DNA of 64,000 bases from Carnegiea gigantea (GCA_029747015.1 JAKOGI010000053.1:1456001-1520000); one strand, 5' to 3'. Shown: positions 54,659-64,000, counted from the stretch's first letter. Notes: a model not told the origin generated them from the sequence alone. Numbers and translations: made by a program.

Positions 54659-54719
54659 GACCCAACTTTAGCTCAGTTGGAATTATCCACTGATAATCCT
54701 TAGGTTGCTGGTTCACATG
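54659..54719 (+). pseudogene. tRNA-Tyr relic cut by E8
   Basis: It has the same internal deletion as the relic at 15450. E8 is inserted in its T-arm, and acatg at 54715-54719 is the target duplication. Confidence 0.62.
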
Positions 54720-55348
54720 TGTTGGGTTTCGTGGCCCAAAATCCAAGTACCGGCACGGTGGGACCGTGCTACACAAGACACGGGCTTGTCAAGACGAAGA
54801 ACGTCCAGTCGAAGAGGACAGAAAAATGACACGGGGGTGCCGTGCCATGTGGCACGGGGTGACCGTGCCACGTGACACGGTCGTGCCCCGTGTGTTTACG
54901 CCGCCTCTCTCGGAAGGCGATTAGAGTTCTGCTCGAGGGGGGATTCCACCTGGCGGCTAGGGTTGTATGCTAAGGGGGAAAACCCTACTGTTTAGACCCT
55001 ATATAAAGAGGGTCAGGCCTAGGATCTGAAATATCTCCAGTACTCATACATACATTGAGAGGTAGAAGTACTTTGTGAGAGATTACAATAGAGAGGTTGT
55101 AATTATGATCTTAGATCAAATCACTGTGGTGATTGTGGTCGTGTTGTATTCTTCCTGCTCATAGTGAATTGTTCTGGTGCTGTCGTCGTCCGTGGTTTTT
55201 CCCGCATTGGGTTTTCCACGTTAAATCTCTTGTCTTCCTGTGTTCTTGTTCTCTTCCTATTACTCTGTTATTTTGTTGATTGAATTTCTGATTTTCTATT
55301 GCATCCTATCGCTTCCGCTATACTGTTACTCTAATATTATTCCTAACA
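54720..55348 (+). repeat. E8 5' LTR
   Basis: 629 bp. TATATAAA at 55000-55007 is a plausible TATA box. The G-box palindrome is at 54862-54881, with one mismatch in its right half (cgtgacac). Repeated GTGCCAC/GTGGCAC words surround it. Confidence 0.94.
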
Positions 55349-55350
55349 AG

Positions 55351-55367
55351 TGGTATCAGAGTTTTGG
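55351..55367 (+). promoter_or_regulatory. E8 primer-binding site
   Basis: TGGTATCAGAGTTTTGG; the first eleven bases match the initiator-Met site. Identical to the site of E5 interior 2. Confidence 0.92.
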
Positions 55368-55374
55368 TTATAGG

Positions 55375-56814
55375 ATGTCTTCTATCATGAAGGTAGATAT
55401 TCAGAAATTCGATGGAGAGATTAGTTTTAATCTCTGGAAGGTGCAGATGAGAGCAGTTCTCATTCAGCATGGGTTGTGGAAGGTTCTGAAGGGACCTCAC
55501 GTAAAACCTGAGAAGATGACAGAAGAACAGTGGGCTGAAGATGTAAAGAAGAGACGTGGATCGTTGACGGATGACGAATGGGAGGAACTGAAGCTGAAAG
55601 CGGTTTCAGTCATACAGTTATGCTTGGCACCATATGTCCTGCAAGAGGTGCTGGATAAGATAACTGCGGTGGATCTGTGGGCTCGACTGGAGGAATTCTA
55701 CATGACGAAGAGTCTCGCCAACAAGATCCGTTTGAAGGAAAGGTTGTACACCTTTCGTATGGCTGAAGGTACTTCTGTCCAAAAACACTTGAATGAATTT
55801 AATTCTATTCTAGTAGATTTGGAGAGTTTGGATGTTAAAATTGAGGTTGAGGATAAGGCCATTCTGCTTGTTGTGTCTCTAGCCCCTTCCTACAAACACT
55901 TTAAGGAAATCATGTTATATAGTAATTCGGATACTATATCGTTTGAGGATGTGAAGTCTAACCTGCTGTCTAAAGAAAAGTTTGACCAAGACATCAATGC
56001 TGATCAGTCTGAGGGATTAGTTGTCAGGGGTAGAACCACTGAGAAAGGGGGGAACGGTAATAAGAAAAAGAACCGTTCTAAGTCAAGGAATCCTCACTCT
56101 AACAAAACCTGCCACTACTGCAACAAATTGGGTCATATCAAGGCTAACTGCTGGAAATTAAAGAAAAAGAATGAGAAGGAGGATAAGGAGAAAACTGCTA
56201 CAGCTGATTGTGTAGTAGAGTCGGAGTCTGATGGTGATGTGTTACTTGCTACTTCTTTGGCTACCACCTCCGAAAGGGGAGTGGATGTTGATTGGGTTTT
56301 AGATTCTCGTTGTACGTTTCACATGTGCCCTCATAAGGACTGGTTTGTCACCTATGAGGCAGTTGACACTGGGGTGGTACTTATGGGTAACAATGCTAAA
56401 TGCAAAGTTGCAGGGATAGGTACTGTTCAGATAAAAACCCATGATGGGACAATTAGAACATTGTCTAAAGTGCGCCACATACCTGACATGACTCGTTGTT
56501 TAATATCCTTGGGTACTCTTGAGACTAATGGTTGCAGGATTTCGATGGAAAATGGTGTCCTAAAGGTAACTAAGGGAGCCATGGTAATAATGAAGGGATT
56601 GAGGCAAGGCAATCTCTACATTCTACAAGGAACTACAGTTACAGGTGTAGCTGCAGTTGGTACAATAGATGATACAAAGTTATGGCACATGAGGTTGGGC
56701 CGTATGAGTGAGAAAGGGATGACCATTTTGGGTAAGAAAGGTTGTCTTGGTAATGCCAGTACGGTAAGCTCGATTTTTGTGATCACTGCATCTTTGGGAA
56801 ACAAAAGAGAGTAA
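55375..56814 (+). CDS. E8 Gag-protease open frame (479 codons, ends at a frameshift)
   Basis: The chosen start is the ATG at 55375, seven bases after the primer site; E5 uses the same start (MSSIMKVDIQKFDG). Earlier in-frame Met codons lie in the LTR. Domains are: Gag about residues 1-215 (FYMTKSLANKIRLKERLYTF), a basic region, the knuckle CHYCNKLGHIKANC about residues 245-258, then the protease with WVLDSRCTFHMC about residue 310. The protease motif has Arg where Gly is expected after Asp-Ser. The pre-integrase start LWHMRLGRMSEKGM precedes a one-base loss near 56765, after which the frame ends at 56812. Gag would assemble particles, and protease would cleave the polyprotein. Confidence 0.9.
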   Translation: MSSIMKVDIQKFDGEISFNLWKVQMRAVLIQHGLWKVLKGPHVKPEKMTEEQWAEDVKKRRGSLTDDEWEELKLKAVSVIQLCLAPYVLQEVLDKITAVDLWARLEEFYMTKSLANKIRLKERLYTFRMAEGTSVQKHLNEFNSILVDLESLDVKIEVEDKAILLVVSLAPSYKHFKEIMLYSNSDTISFEDVKSNLLSKEKFDQDINADQSEGLVVRGRTTEKGGNGNKKKNRSKSRNPHSNKTCHYCNKLGHIKANCWKLKKKNEKEDKEKTATADCVVESESDGDVLLATSLATTSERGVDVDWVLDSRCTFHMCPHKDWFVTYEAVDTGVVLMGNNAKCKVAGIGTVQIKTHDGTIRTLSKVRHIPDMTRCLISLGTLETNGCRISMENGVLKVTKGAMVIMKGLRQGNLYILQGTTVTGVAAVGTIDDTKLWHMRLGRMSEKGMTILGKKGCLGNASTVSSIFVITASLGNKRE

Positions 56815-57629
56815 GTTTCTCGAAAGCAACAAACCGTACTCAGGGGATCCTCGACTACATTTATTCTGATTTGTGGGGTCCTTCAAAGGTTCCTTCTTGT
56901 GGAGGTAAGCGTTACATGTTAACTTTTGTTGATGATTTCTCATGCAAGATTTGGGTTTACTTCTTGAGACAGAAAAATGAGACATTCTCCATGTTCAAGA
57001 AGTTCAAGGCTCTGGTTGAAAACCAGACTGGGAGAAAGATCAAGAAACTTAGGACTGACAATGGTTCTGAGTTCGTTGAGTCAGAGTTTGAAGAGTTCTG
57101 CACAAAAAATGGCATAGCTAGGCATAAGACGTTGCTTGGTAAACCACAGCAAAATGGGGTTGCAGAACGAATCAACAGGACTCTACTGGAGAAAGCTAGA
57201 TGTATGCTTTCACATGCCGGGCTTTGGGATCGCAAGGCCTTTTAGGCAGAGGCTATTTCTACAGCCTGCTACCTGATAAATCGTTCACTACACACCTCCA
57301 TTGACTTCAAAATCCCAGAAGAAGTATGGTCAGGTAATCCTGTTGATTATTCTAATTTAAGAATATTTGGATGTCCTGTGTTTGCCCATGTGAATAATGG
57401 GAAATTAGCCCCTAGGGCTGTCAAATGCATGTTACTTGGATATGCATCTGAGTCTAAGGGATACCGCATGTGGTGTCCTGAGTCTAAGAAAGTAATTCAA
57501 AGCAGGGATGTTACTTTCAATGAGACTGCTATGTTATCTTCTGGGAAGAATACTGTTGTTCCTTCTACTGATGCAGGTAATCAGGAAGATGCCAATGTGG
57601 AGGTAGAGATGGAGACCGTAACAGCTTAA
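56765..57629 (+). pseudogene. E8 integrase (frameshift and stop)
   Basis: After the frameshift the reading continues through the second half of the zinc finger (FCDHCIFGKQ) and the core. It contains Asp in IYSDLWGPSKVPSCGGKRYM (about 56865), Asp in LRTDNGSEFVESEFEEF (about 57057) and Glu in NGVAERINRTLLEKAR (about 57165), so the catalytic triad is complete. A TAG at 57243 replaces a conserved Trp (KAFxAEA). The C-terminal part (LRIFGCPVFAHVN, KCMLLGYASESKGYRMW) runs to a TAA at 57627 in the linker. Confidence 0.9.
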
Positions 57630-58853
57630 GGTGGAGCTACTAATTAACCTAATAGGGAGGCCCGGGTTACTGAACCTGGAACTATCAGTCCCAATCAACC
57701 TCAGGAGGAGGTTGCCCATTCTATAGCTCGTAATCGTCCTCGAAGGGAGATCAGGAAACCTGCCCGTTACAACGATGATGAGGGGCTGATAGCATACGCA
57801 CTTTCAGTTGCAGAGGAAGTGCCTGAAGGTGCTGAACCTTCAAATTACACTGAAGCAATCACTTGTCCAAGTTCACCTAACTGGATCCTAGCTATGCAAG
57901 AAGAGATGGAAAGTCTGCAAAAGAACCGAACATGGGAACTCTGTGAACTGCCTAAAGGCCGAAGAGCCTTAACTACCAAGTGGATCTACAAGAAGAAAGA
58001 AGGAATTCCTGGAGTTGAAGATGCAAGATGGAAGGCACGATTGGTTGTTCGTGATTGCAACCAAAGGGAAGGTATTAACTACAATGAGGTCTTCTCCCCT
58101 GTTGTTAGACATACCTCTATTCGAGTCCTTCTTGCATTTGTCACATTGTTTGACTTGGAGTTGGAGCAGCTTGATGTGAAAACCGTATTCCTACATGGAG
58201 AGCTGGAAGAAGAAATTTACATGAGACAACCTGAAGGGTTTGCAGTTCTTGGGAAGGAACAATTGGTATGTAAATTGCAAAAGTCCTTGTATGGACTCAA
58301 GCAAGCTCCAAGGCTGTGGTATAAACGTTTTGATACGTTTATAACTGATAAAGGATATACACGTAGTAGATATGACAATTGTGTGTACTTTAGACAGTAT
58401 TCTGATAGTACTTTTATTTATCTACTACTGTATGTCGATGATATGTTGATTGCTTCTAAAGACAAGACCTTAATTGGCATGTTGAAATCTCAACTCAGTA
58501 AGGAGTTTGAGATGAAAGACTTGGGTGCAGCAAAGAAGATACTAGGCATGGAGATCCACAGGGATCGGAAAGCAGGTAAACTGTACTTGTCTCAAGAATG
58601 GTACCTTGAGAAAGTACTAAGTAAATACAACATGGACAACTGCAAGGCAGTTTCCACTCCACTTGCTGCACACTTCAGGCTGTCTGCGGGATGCTGCCCG
58701 CAAATAGAGGAAGACATCAGAAGAATATCCAATGTACCTTATTCTAGTGCTGTTGGTAGTTTGATGTACGCTATGGTTTGCACTAGACCAGACTTATCAC
58801 ATGCTGTAAGTGTGGTAAGTAGATATATGCACAATCCTGGGAAGGATCACTAG
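57630..58853 (+). pseudogene. E8 reverse transcriptase (long open frame, 344 codons from 57819)
   Basis: The linker (RPRREIRKPARYNDDEG) lies just before 57785. RT runs in one frame to 58851: WILAMQEEMESLQKNRTWEL, RALTTKWIYKKK, LEQLDVKTVFLHGELEEEIYM, SLYGLKQAPRLWYKRFD, and the intact catalytic YVDD at 58431-58442. The connection is KDLGAAKKILGMEIHRDR, then TRPDLSHAVSVVSRYM. It ends at a TAG (58851) where Trp is expected before EAVKWILRY. This is the best-preserved polymerase in the window. Confidence 0.9.
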
Positions 58854-58859
58854 GAAGCT

Positions 58860-59405
58860 GTGAAATGGATCCTTCGATATGTGAAGGGTACTATAGGGAA
58901 GAGGTTGGTGTTTGATAGAAACAAAGCTGACACATCCGATGTTGTAGGCTTTGTTGATGCTGATTATGCTGGTGACTTGGATAGGAGGAGGTCCATATTT
59001 GGGTATATCTTCATCATGTGTGCAAGTGCTATCTCCTGGAAAGCATCATTGCAGTCTATTGCAGCCTTGTCTACTACTGAAGCTGAGTACATTGCTGCTA
59101 CTAAAAGGGTGAAGGAAGCTACCTGGCTAAGAGGCCTTGTGATCGAGCTCGGAGTCCCACAAACTCCGACTATTGTGTTTTTTGATAGTCAGAGTGCCAT
59201 CCACCTGACCAAGAACGATGCCTACCACTCGAAGACCAAGCATATTAGTGTGAAATACCACTACATTAGAGACACAGTTGCTGCAGGTGAAATAATAGTG
59301 AAGAAGATTCACACGTCAGAAAATCCTACAGACATGTTAACCAAGCCTCTACCATTGGCTAAGTTCGAGCATTGCTTGGACTTAGTGGGTATTCACAGCC
59401 ACTAA
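58860..59405 (+). CDS. E8 RNase H region (181 codons open)
   Basis: It follows the RT stop in the same frame. The acidic residues of copia RNase H are present: Asp in [13 protein letters not shown], Glu in [11 protein letters not shown] and Asp in [30 protein letters not shown] and the end [16 protein letters not shown] follow. This last stretch is what is fused to the E5 Gag frame. It removes the RNA strand during reverse transcription. It could be read only by readthrough of the upstream TAG. Confidence 0.88.
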   Translation: MKWILRYVKGTIGKRLVFDRNKADTSDVVGFVDADYAGDLDRRRSIFGYIFIMCASAISWKASLQSIAALSTTEAEYIAATKRVKEATWLRGLVIELGVPQTPTIVFFDSQSAIHLTKNDAYHSKTKHISVKYHYIRDTVAAGEIIVKKIHTSENPTDMLTKPLPLAKFEHCLDLVGIHSH

Positions 59406-59496
59406 GTGCCCATCGGGGCATTGCCCCTAGGGAGGGGGCATCACCCTTCGGGGTGCGATGATGGAGTCAGAAAGCAGTGATTGGAGATTTTGGTCC

Positions 59497-59507
59497 AAGG
59501 TGGAGAT
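59497..59507 (+). promoter_or_regulatory. E8 polypurine tract
   Basis: AAGGTGGAGAT directly precedes the 3' LTR and is the same as in E5 (30562 and 32647 on the minus strand). Confidence 0.85.
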
Positions 59508-60136
59508 TGTTGGGTTTCATGGCCCAAAATCCAAGTACCGGCACGGTGGGACCGTGCTACACAAGACAAGGGCGTGTCAAGACGAAGAACGTCCAGTCGA
59601 AGAGGACAGAAAAACGACACGGGGGTGTCGTGCCATGTGGCACGGGGTGACCGTGCCACGTGGCACGGTCGTGCCCCGTGTGTTTACGCCGCTTCTCTCG
59701 GAAGGTGGTTAGAGTTCTGTTCGAGGGGGGATTCCACCTGGCGGGTAGGGTTGCATGCTAAGGGGAAAAACCCTACTGTTTAGACCCTATATAAAGAGGG
59801 TCAGGCCTAGGATCTGAAATATCTCCAGTACTCATACATACATTGAGAGGTAGAAGTACTTTGTGAGAGATTACAATAGAGAGGTTGTAATTTTGCTCTT
59901 AGATCAAATCACTGTGGTGATTGTGATCGTGTTGTATTCTTCCTGCTCATAGTGAATTGTTCTGGTGCTGTCGCCGTCCGTGATTTTTCCCGCATTGGGT
60001 TTTCCACGTTAAATCTCTTGTCTTCCTGTGTTCTTGTTCTCTTCCTATTACTCTGTTGTTTTGTTGATTGAATTTCTGATTTTCTATTGCATCCTATCGC
60101 TTCCGCTATACTGCTGCTCTAATATTATTCCTAACA
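59508..60136 (+). repeat. E8 3' LTR
   Basis: 629 bp with no gaps relative to the 5' LTR. TATA at 59788-59795. The G-box palindrome at 59650-59669 is perfect here. Confidence 0.94.
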
Positions 60137-60141
60137 ACATG

Positions 60142-60673
60142 TACCAGCAGGTTTAAGTTTTGTTGTTTCCAACTTGTCTCTCTTGCTCCTTTAGCATGCT
60201 TGTTTTCAGATTCAGGATTTACCACGGAATTAAACGTTATGTATCTATGGTTCTATGGGTCATAACCACAATATATGAAATATTTCAGTGGTGCTGCCTT
60301 TTTTCTAATAACCTCCACATGCCTCGGCCAAATAAAATAGAACAAAATGCACATAACTGTTTTGTCTAATTAGGAGAAGCCTAACTGTTTCTATGCATGT
60401 TGGATTCTTTGCTATCAAACGTAGAAAGTGTGTCAGTTTTGTTTAAGCTTATATTCGTGTACTCATGTAACTTTATGTTTGGGTTTGTGAATTCTCTGAC
60501 AATTTGTAGTTTATTCGCAGCTGAGGTCTTATGTTTGGCGACAATTTAGTACAATGGAGGCTCAGACAAAGAAGCATTCAGGTTTCATATCCAACCTTTT
60601 TTCCTGGACTTGTAAAACCAGAAAGTGTAAGATATTGCTTGATTATAAATCCTGATCAAAAACTTATGTGGGA
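60142..60673. other. tRNA-cluster spacer right of E8
   Basis: The first hundred bases resemble 28450-28540. No gene recognised. Confidence 0.45.
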
Positions 60674-60678
60674 ATGTA

Positions 60679-61110
60679 TGTTACAGACCAAATAGGAGAA
60701 CTCATCCCAAAAGACTAGCCTAATAAGTGAGAGAGCCTATTTGGTCCATAAATCCCTCATCAGTTACCCATGCAACCGATGTGGGACAAGTCTCATACCT
60801 TGCAACGCGTCCAATTCATAACATTCGACCGCCCTTAAGGGCCAACGTCCTCGTTGGCGACGGCCACGTTGGTCACGGCTGGCTTTCCCAGGCCACCACT
60901 CCGAGTTCTCGTTGGTCACGGCAGGCTCTCCCAGGCCACCACTCCGAGCTGGCTCTGATACCAATTGTTACAGACCAAATAGGAGAACTCATCCCAAAAG
61001 ACTAGCCTATTAGGTGAGAGAGCCTATTTGGTCCACAAACCCCTCATCAGTTGCCCATACAATCGATGTGGGACAAGTCCCATACCTTACAATCGGTCCA
61101 ATCCATAACA
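60679..61110 (-). mobile_element. TRIM: complete 432-bp miniature LTR retrotransposon
   Basis: It has two 145-bp LTRs (60679-60823 and 60966-61110; TGTTACAGACC...CATAACA) and a 142-bp interior. The target duplication ATGTA is perfect (60674-60678, 61111-61115). The minus strand has the primer site TGGTATCAGAGC (60963-60952), two bases from the right LTR, and a purine-rich aagggcggtcgaa beside the left LTR. The interior contains a tandem duplication of about 42 bp (ggtcacggc-ggct-tcccaggccaccactccgag). No coding capacity. I see no 5S rRNA sequence, so it is not Cassandra. Confidence 0.92.
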
Positions 61111-61130
61111 ATGTACAATATACATCCAAG

Positions 61131-61204
61131 GGTGTCGTGGTGTAATTGGCTATCATGTCAGTCTAACACACTAAATGTCTGTGGTTCAAGCCCAAGAGTC
61201 GCCA
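61131..61204 (+). tRNA. tRNA-Val(AAC)-like, probably decayed
   Basis: 74 nt. It has ggtgtcgtggtgtaattgg, an anticodon loop CTAACAC with AAC at 61165-61167, and box-B-like ggttcaagccc. The acceptor has two mismatches, and the anticodon and T stems have one each. It matches plant tRNA-Val in layout. A ttcttta run follows rather than a clean T-run. Confidence 0.58.
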
Positions 61205-61680
61205 TTCTTTATAGTTTTTTACTGCCTGTTCATTTTACCTTTGTATATACATTTCTATATTATTATGAGTACGCTTTTATATAGGGTGGGTTCCTTCATA
61301 ATTAACTTTTAACTTTGACAAGCATTTGTAGTGTTATTGCCATCGAATGAATGATATTAGCTAATAATATTGAATGGTCATGTCAAAATGCATAAGTTTC
61401 ATCTGCCTTAGTATTCACATGAAAGATGACACTCCTATGTGACAACTCTAAAATATTCTCCAGAATTTTGAAGTTCTTATATTCGGATTAGTGGCACTGT
61501 GATATGGTGGATTCGTTACTCTTTTTTTGTGGAAGTTATGTGGATTGGTTTTATAGTTGCAGGAAAACACTAGGTTTTGCGTGTGAAAATGATCTGAAGT
61601 AGTTTGTGCTCGGGCTCGAATGTTGTCACGATTTAAGCTGTCTCCAGTATAGGTCTTGGATGTGGCATGGTTTTATAGTA
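61205..61680. repeat. First unit of a 517-bp tandem duplication
   Basis: The sequence from the tRNA-Val anticodon (61164) to 61680 is repeated from 61681, starting at the same anticodon position. The junction lies inside the second tRNA copy. Its right part (from about 61390) also matches the 693-bp array. Confidence 0.7.
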
Positions 61681-61722
61681 TAACACACTGAAGGTCTGCG
61701 GTTCAAGTCCGAGTGACGCCAA
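61681..61722 (+). pseudogene. tRNA-Val 3' half
   Basis: Starts at taacacactgaaggtc (anticodon AAC) and ends gagtgacgcca; the 5' half is missing. It marks the junction of the 517-bp duplication. T-run (cttttta) follows. Confidence 0.65.
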
Positions 61723-61910
61723 TCTTTTTAGTTTTTTACGGCCTGTTCATTTTACCTTTGTACATACATTTTTGTATTATTATGAGTAAGCTTTTATATA
61801 GGGTGGGTTCCATCATAATTAACTTTTAACTTTGACAAGCATTTGTAGTGGTATTGCTATGGAATGAATTATATTAGGTAAATAATATTGAATGATCATG
61901 GCAAAACACG

Positions 61911-64000
61911 TAAGTTTTATCTGCCTTAGTATCCACATGAAAGATGACACACCTATGTGACAACTTCAAAATATTCTCCAGAATTTTGAAGTTCTTATAT
62001 TCGGATTAGTGGCATTGTGATATGGTGGATTCTATACTCTTTTTTTGTGGAAATTATGTGGATTGGTTTTAGAGTTGCAGGAAAATAGTAGGTTTTGCGT
62101 GTGAATATGATCTGAAGTAGTTTGTGCTCGGGCCCCAATGCTGTCACGATTTAAGTTGTCTCCAGTATAGGTCTTGGATGTGGCATGTTTTTACTTCTTT
62201 ACCTTATTGTGCTAAAAACTTATTTTTTGGGTTTCTTTGTGAGCTTTGCCTCTACTCCTCACCAAAGAAAAGCCCAGGTAACATCAACTCTCTAACTTTT
62301 AGTTATGTTTGTTTTTGTTATGCATGTTTGTTTTTGTTATACTATAAGCCCTGCCTTTTGGATTTTGTTTCATCAACTTACCTAGTTTTTCTTGCTTTCT
62401 ATCTCAGCAGGAAATAAATATTCAGAGGTAACAACTTTTTGAGCAAAAGCAGGAAAGAGGCATAGGAAACATGAGCAGATCCGAGAATTCGTTGACAACC
62501 TAGACTTCACATTTTTTTATATCTGGTGAGGAAGAAAGTGAAAGAAAAATAATAATCAAAATCTGGAAATAGCTTGCTCTTGTTGAGAGTTGAACTCAAG
62601 ACGTAGGTTTTATCTGCCTTAGTATCCACATGAAAGATGACACACCTATGTGACAACTTCAAAATATTCTCTAGAATTTTGAAGTTCTTATATTCGGATT
62701 AGTGGCATTGTGATATGGTGGATTCTATACTCTTTTTTTGTGGAAATTATGTGGATTGGTTTTATAGTTGCAGGAAAATAGTAGGTTTTGCGTGTGAATA
62801 TGATCTGAAGTAGTTTGTGCTCGGGCCCCAATGCTGTCACGATTTAAGTTGTCTCCAGTATAGGTCTTGGATGTGGCATGTTTTTACTTCTTTACCTTAT
62901 TGTGCTAAAAACTTATTTTTTGGGTTTCTTTGTGAGCTTTGCCTCTATTCCTCACCAAAGAAAAGCCCAGGCAACATCAACTCTCTAACTTTTAGTTATG
63001 TTTGTTTTTGTTATGCATGTTTGTTTTTGTTATACTATAAGCCCTGCCTTTTGGATTTTGTTTCATCAACTTACCTAGTTTTTCTTGCTTTCTATCTCAG
63101 CAGGAAATAAATATTCAGAGGTAACAACTTTTTGAGCAAAAGCAGGAAAGAGGCATAGGAAACATGAGCAGATCCGAGAATTCGTTGACAACCTAGACTT
63201 CACATTTTTTTATATCTGGTGAGGAAGAAAGTGAAAGAAAAATAATAATCAAAATCTGGAAATAGCTTGCTCTTATTGAGAGTTGAACTCAAGACGTAGG
63301 TTTTATCTGCCTTAGTATCCACATGAAAGATGACACACCTATGTGACAACTTCAAAATATTCTCTAGAATTTTGAAGTTCTTATATTCGGATTAGTGGCA
63401 TTGTGATATGGTGGATTCTATACTCTTTTTTTGTGGAAATTATGTGGATTGGTTTTATAGTTGCAGGAAAATAGTAGGTTTTGCGTGTGAATATGATCTG
63501 AAGTAGTTTGTGCTCGGGCCCCAATGCTGTCACGATTTAAGTTGTCTCCAGTATAGGTCTTGGATGTGGCATGTTTTTACTTCTTTACCTTATTGTGCTA
63601 AAAACTTATTTTTTGGGTTTCTTTGTGAGCTTTGCCTCTATTCCTCACCAAAGAAAAGCCCAGGCAACATCAACTCTCTAACTTTTAGTTATGTTTGTTT
63701 TTGTTATGCATGTTTGTTTTTGTTATACTATAAGCCCTGCCTTTTGGATTTTGTTTCATCAACTTACCTAGTTTTTCTTGCTTTCTATCTCTAGCAGGAA
63801 ATAAATATTCAGAGGTAACAACTTTTTGAGCAAAAGCAGGAAAGAGGCATAGGAAACATGAGCAGATCCGAGAATTCGTTGACAACCTAGACTTCACATT
63901 TTTTTATATCTGGTGAGGAAGAAAGTGAAAGAAAAATAATAATCAAAATCTGGAAATAGCTTGCTCTTGTTGAGAGTTGAACTCAAGACGTAGGTTTTAT
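61911..64000. repeat. 693-bp tandem array, three full units and the start of a fourth
   Basis: Units begin at 61911, 62604, 63297 and 63991 (the third is one base longer). Units are nearly identical. Each ends in the 3' part of a minus-strand tRNA-Thr (ttgagagttgaactcaagac) cut by the next unit at acgta. A 97-codon plus-strand frame occurs once per unit (62124, 62817, 63510), but it lies in spacer that is also seen without a frame at 61.6 kb, so I do not call it a gene. The array continues beyond the window. Confidence 0.93.

Larger units (their letters stand above)
54720..60136 (+). mobile_element. E8: nearly intact Ty1/copia element (Tork/TNT1-like)
   Basis: Two 629-bp LTRs (TGTTGGGTTTC...CCTAACA) flank the element, with a perfect 5-bp duplication ACATG (54715-54719, 60137-60141). 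The primer site TGGTATCAGAGTTTTGG follows the left LTR after two bases, and the polypurine tract aaggtggagat precedes the right one. The LTRs are equal in length and differ at about twenty positions by my count (roughly 3 percent). Gag-pol needs only a handful of lesions to explain: one frameshift and a few stops. Motifs resemble the Tork/TNT1 group; that placement is inference. It is the probable autonomous relative of E5. Confidence 0.95.

Noticed and set aside
60679..61110. Cassandra-type TRIM carrying 5S rRNA
   Set aside because: The LTRs contain no 5S-like sequence or internal 5S promoter, so it is an ordinary TRIM.
62124..63794. Three identical 97/94-codon frames spaced 693 bp apart
   Set aside because: They lie in tandemly repeated tRNA spacer; identity reflects recent amplification. 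The homologous spacer at 61.6 kb has no such frame, and there is no domain or start context.

Overview
The window is nuclear DNA of a flowering plant, probably a eudicot. It is A+T-rich and crowded with Ty1/copia LTR retrotransposons primed by initiator-Met tRNA. It also holds miniature LTR elements (SMART/TRIM type), a tRNA-derived SINE, and many intron-containing tRNA-Tyr copies of plant type. I found no convincing host protein-coding gene. The protein-coding capacity belongs to retrotransposons, almost all of them broken. The species cannot be named from the sequence.

The host substrate is a decayed tRNA cluster. About sixteen tRNA-Tyr-like loci (one or two still foldable), three tRNA-Val-like loci and several tRNA-Thr-like loci lie in short spacers that repeat across the window. 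The segments 1.6-15.5 kb and 35.6-54.7 kb are old duplicates of one another. Each shows the empty site for insertions found in the other.

Retrotransposon layout: E1 (1749-8079, minus, 5-bp TSD, itself carrying a 1.1-kb insertion). E2 (8812-13492, plus). E4 (about 15509-25285, plus, 3' end lost), with a SINE and the complete element E3 (15790-20720, plus) nested in its 5' LTR. A solo LTR (27156-28247). A 279-bp SMART (29523-29801). E5 (29934-34723, minus), an LTR-gag-LTR-gag-LTR composite. E6 (35750-46059, minus, very decayed), carrying a 2.6-kb solo LTR and a small insertion. E7 (47652-53855, minus). E8 (54720-60136, plus), the youngest-looking full element. A TRIM (60679-61110, minus). The right end (61.1-64 kb) is a tRNA-Val duplication followed by a 693-bp tandem array that leaves the window.

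The most interesting relationship is E5 with E8. E8 encodes Gag, protease, integrase, reverse transcriptase and RNase H with only a few lesions. E5 belongs to the same LTR family but keeps only gag, the protease region and the last residues of RNase H. It still carries matching primer-binding and polypurine sites, so it looks like a Gag-only non-autonomous derivative (TR-GAG type) in tandem form. LTRs of both contain a 20-bp palindrome centred on a CACGTG G-box.
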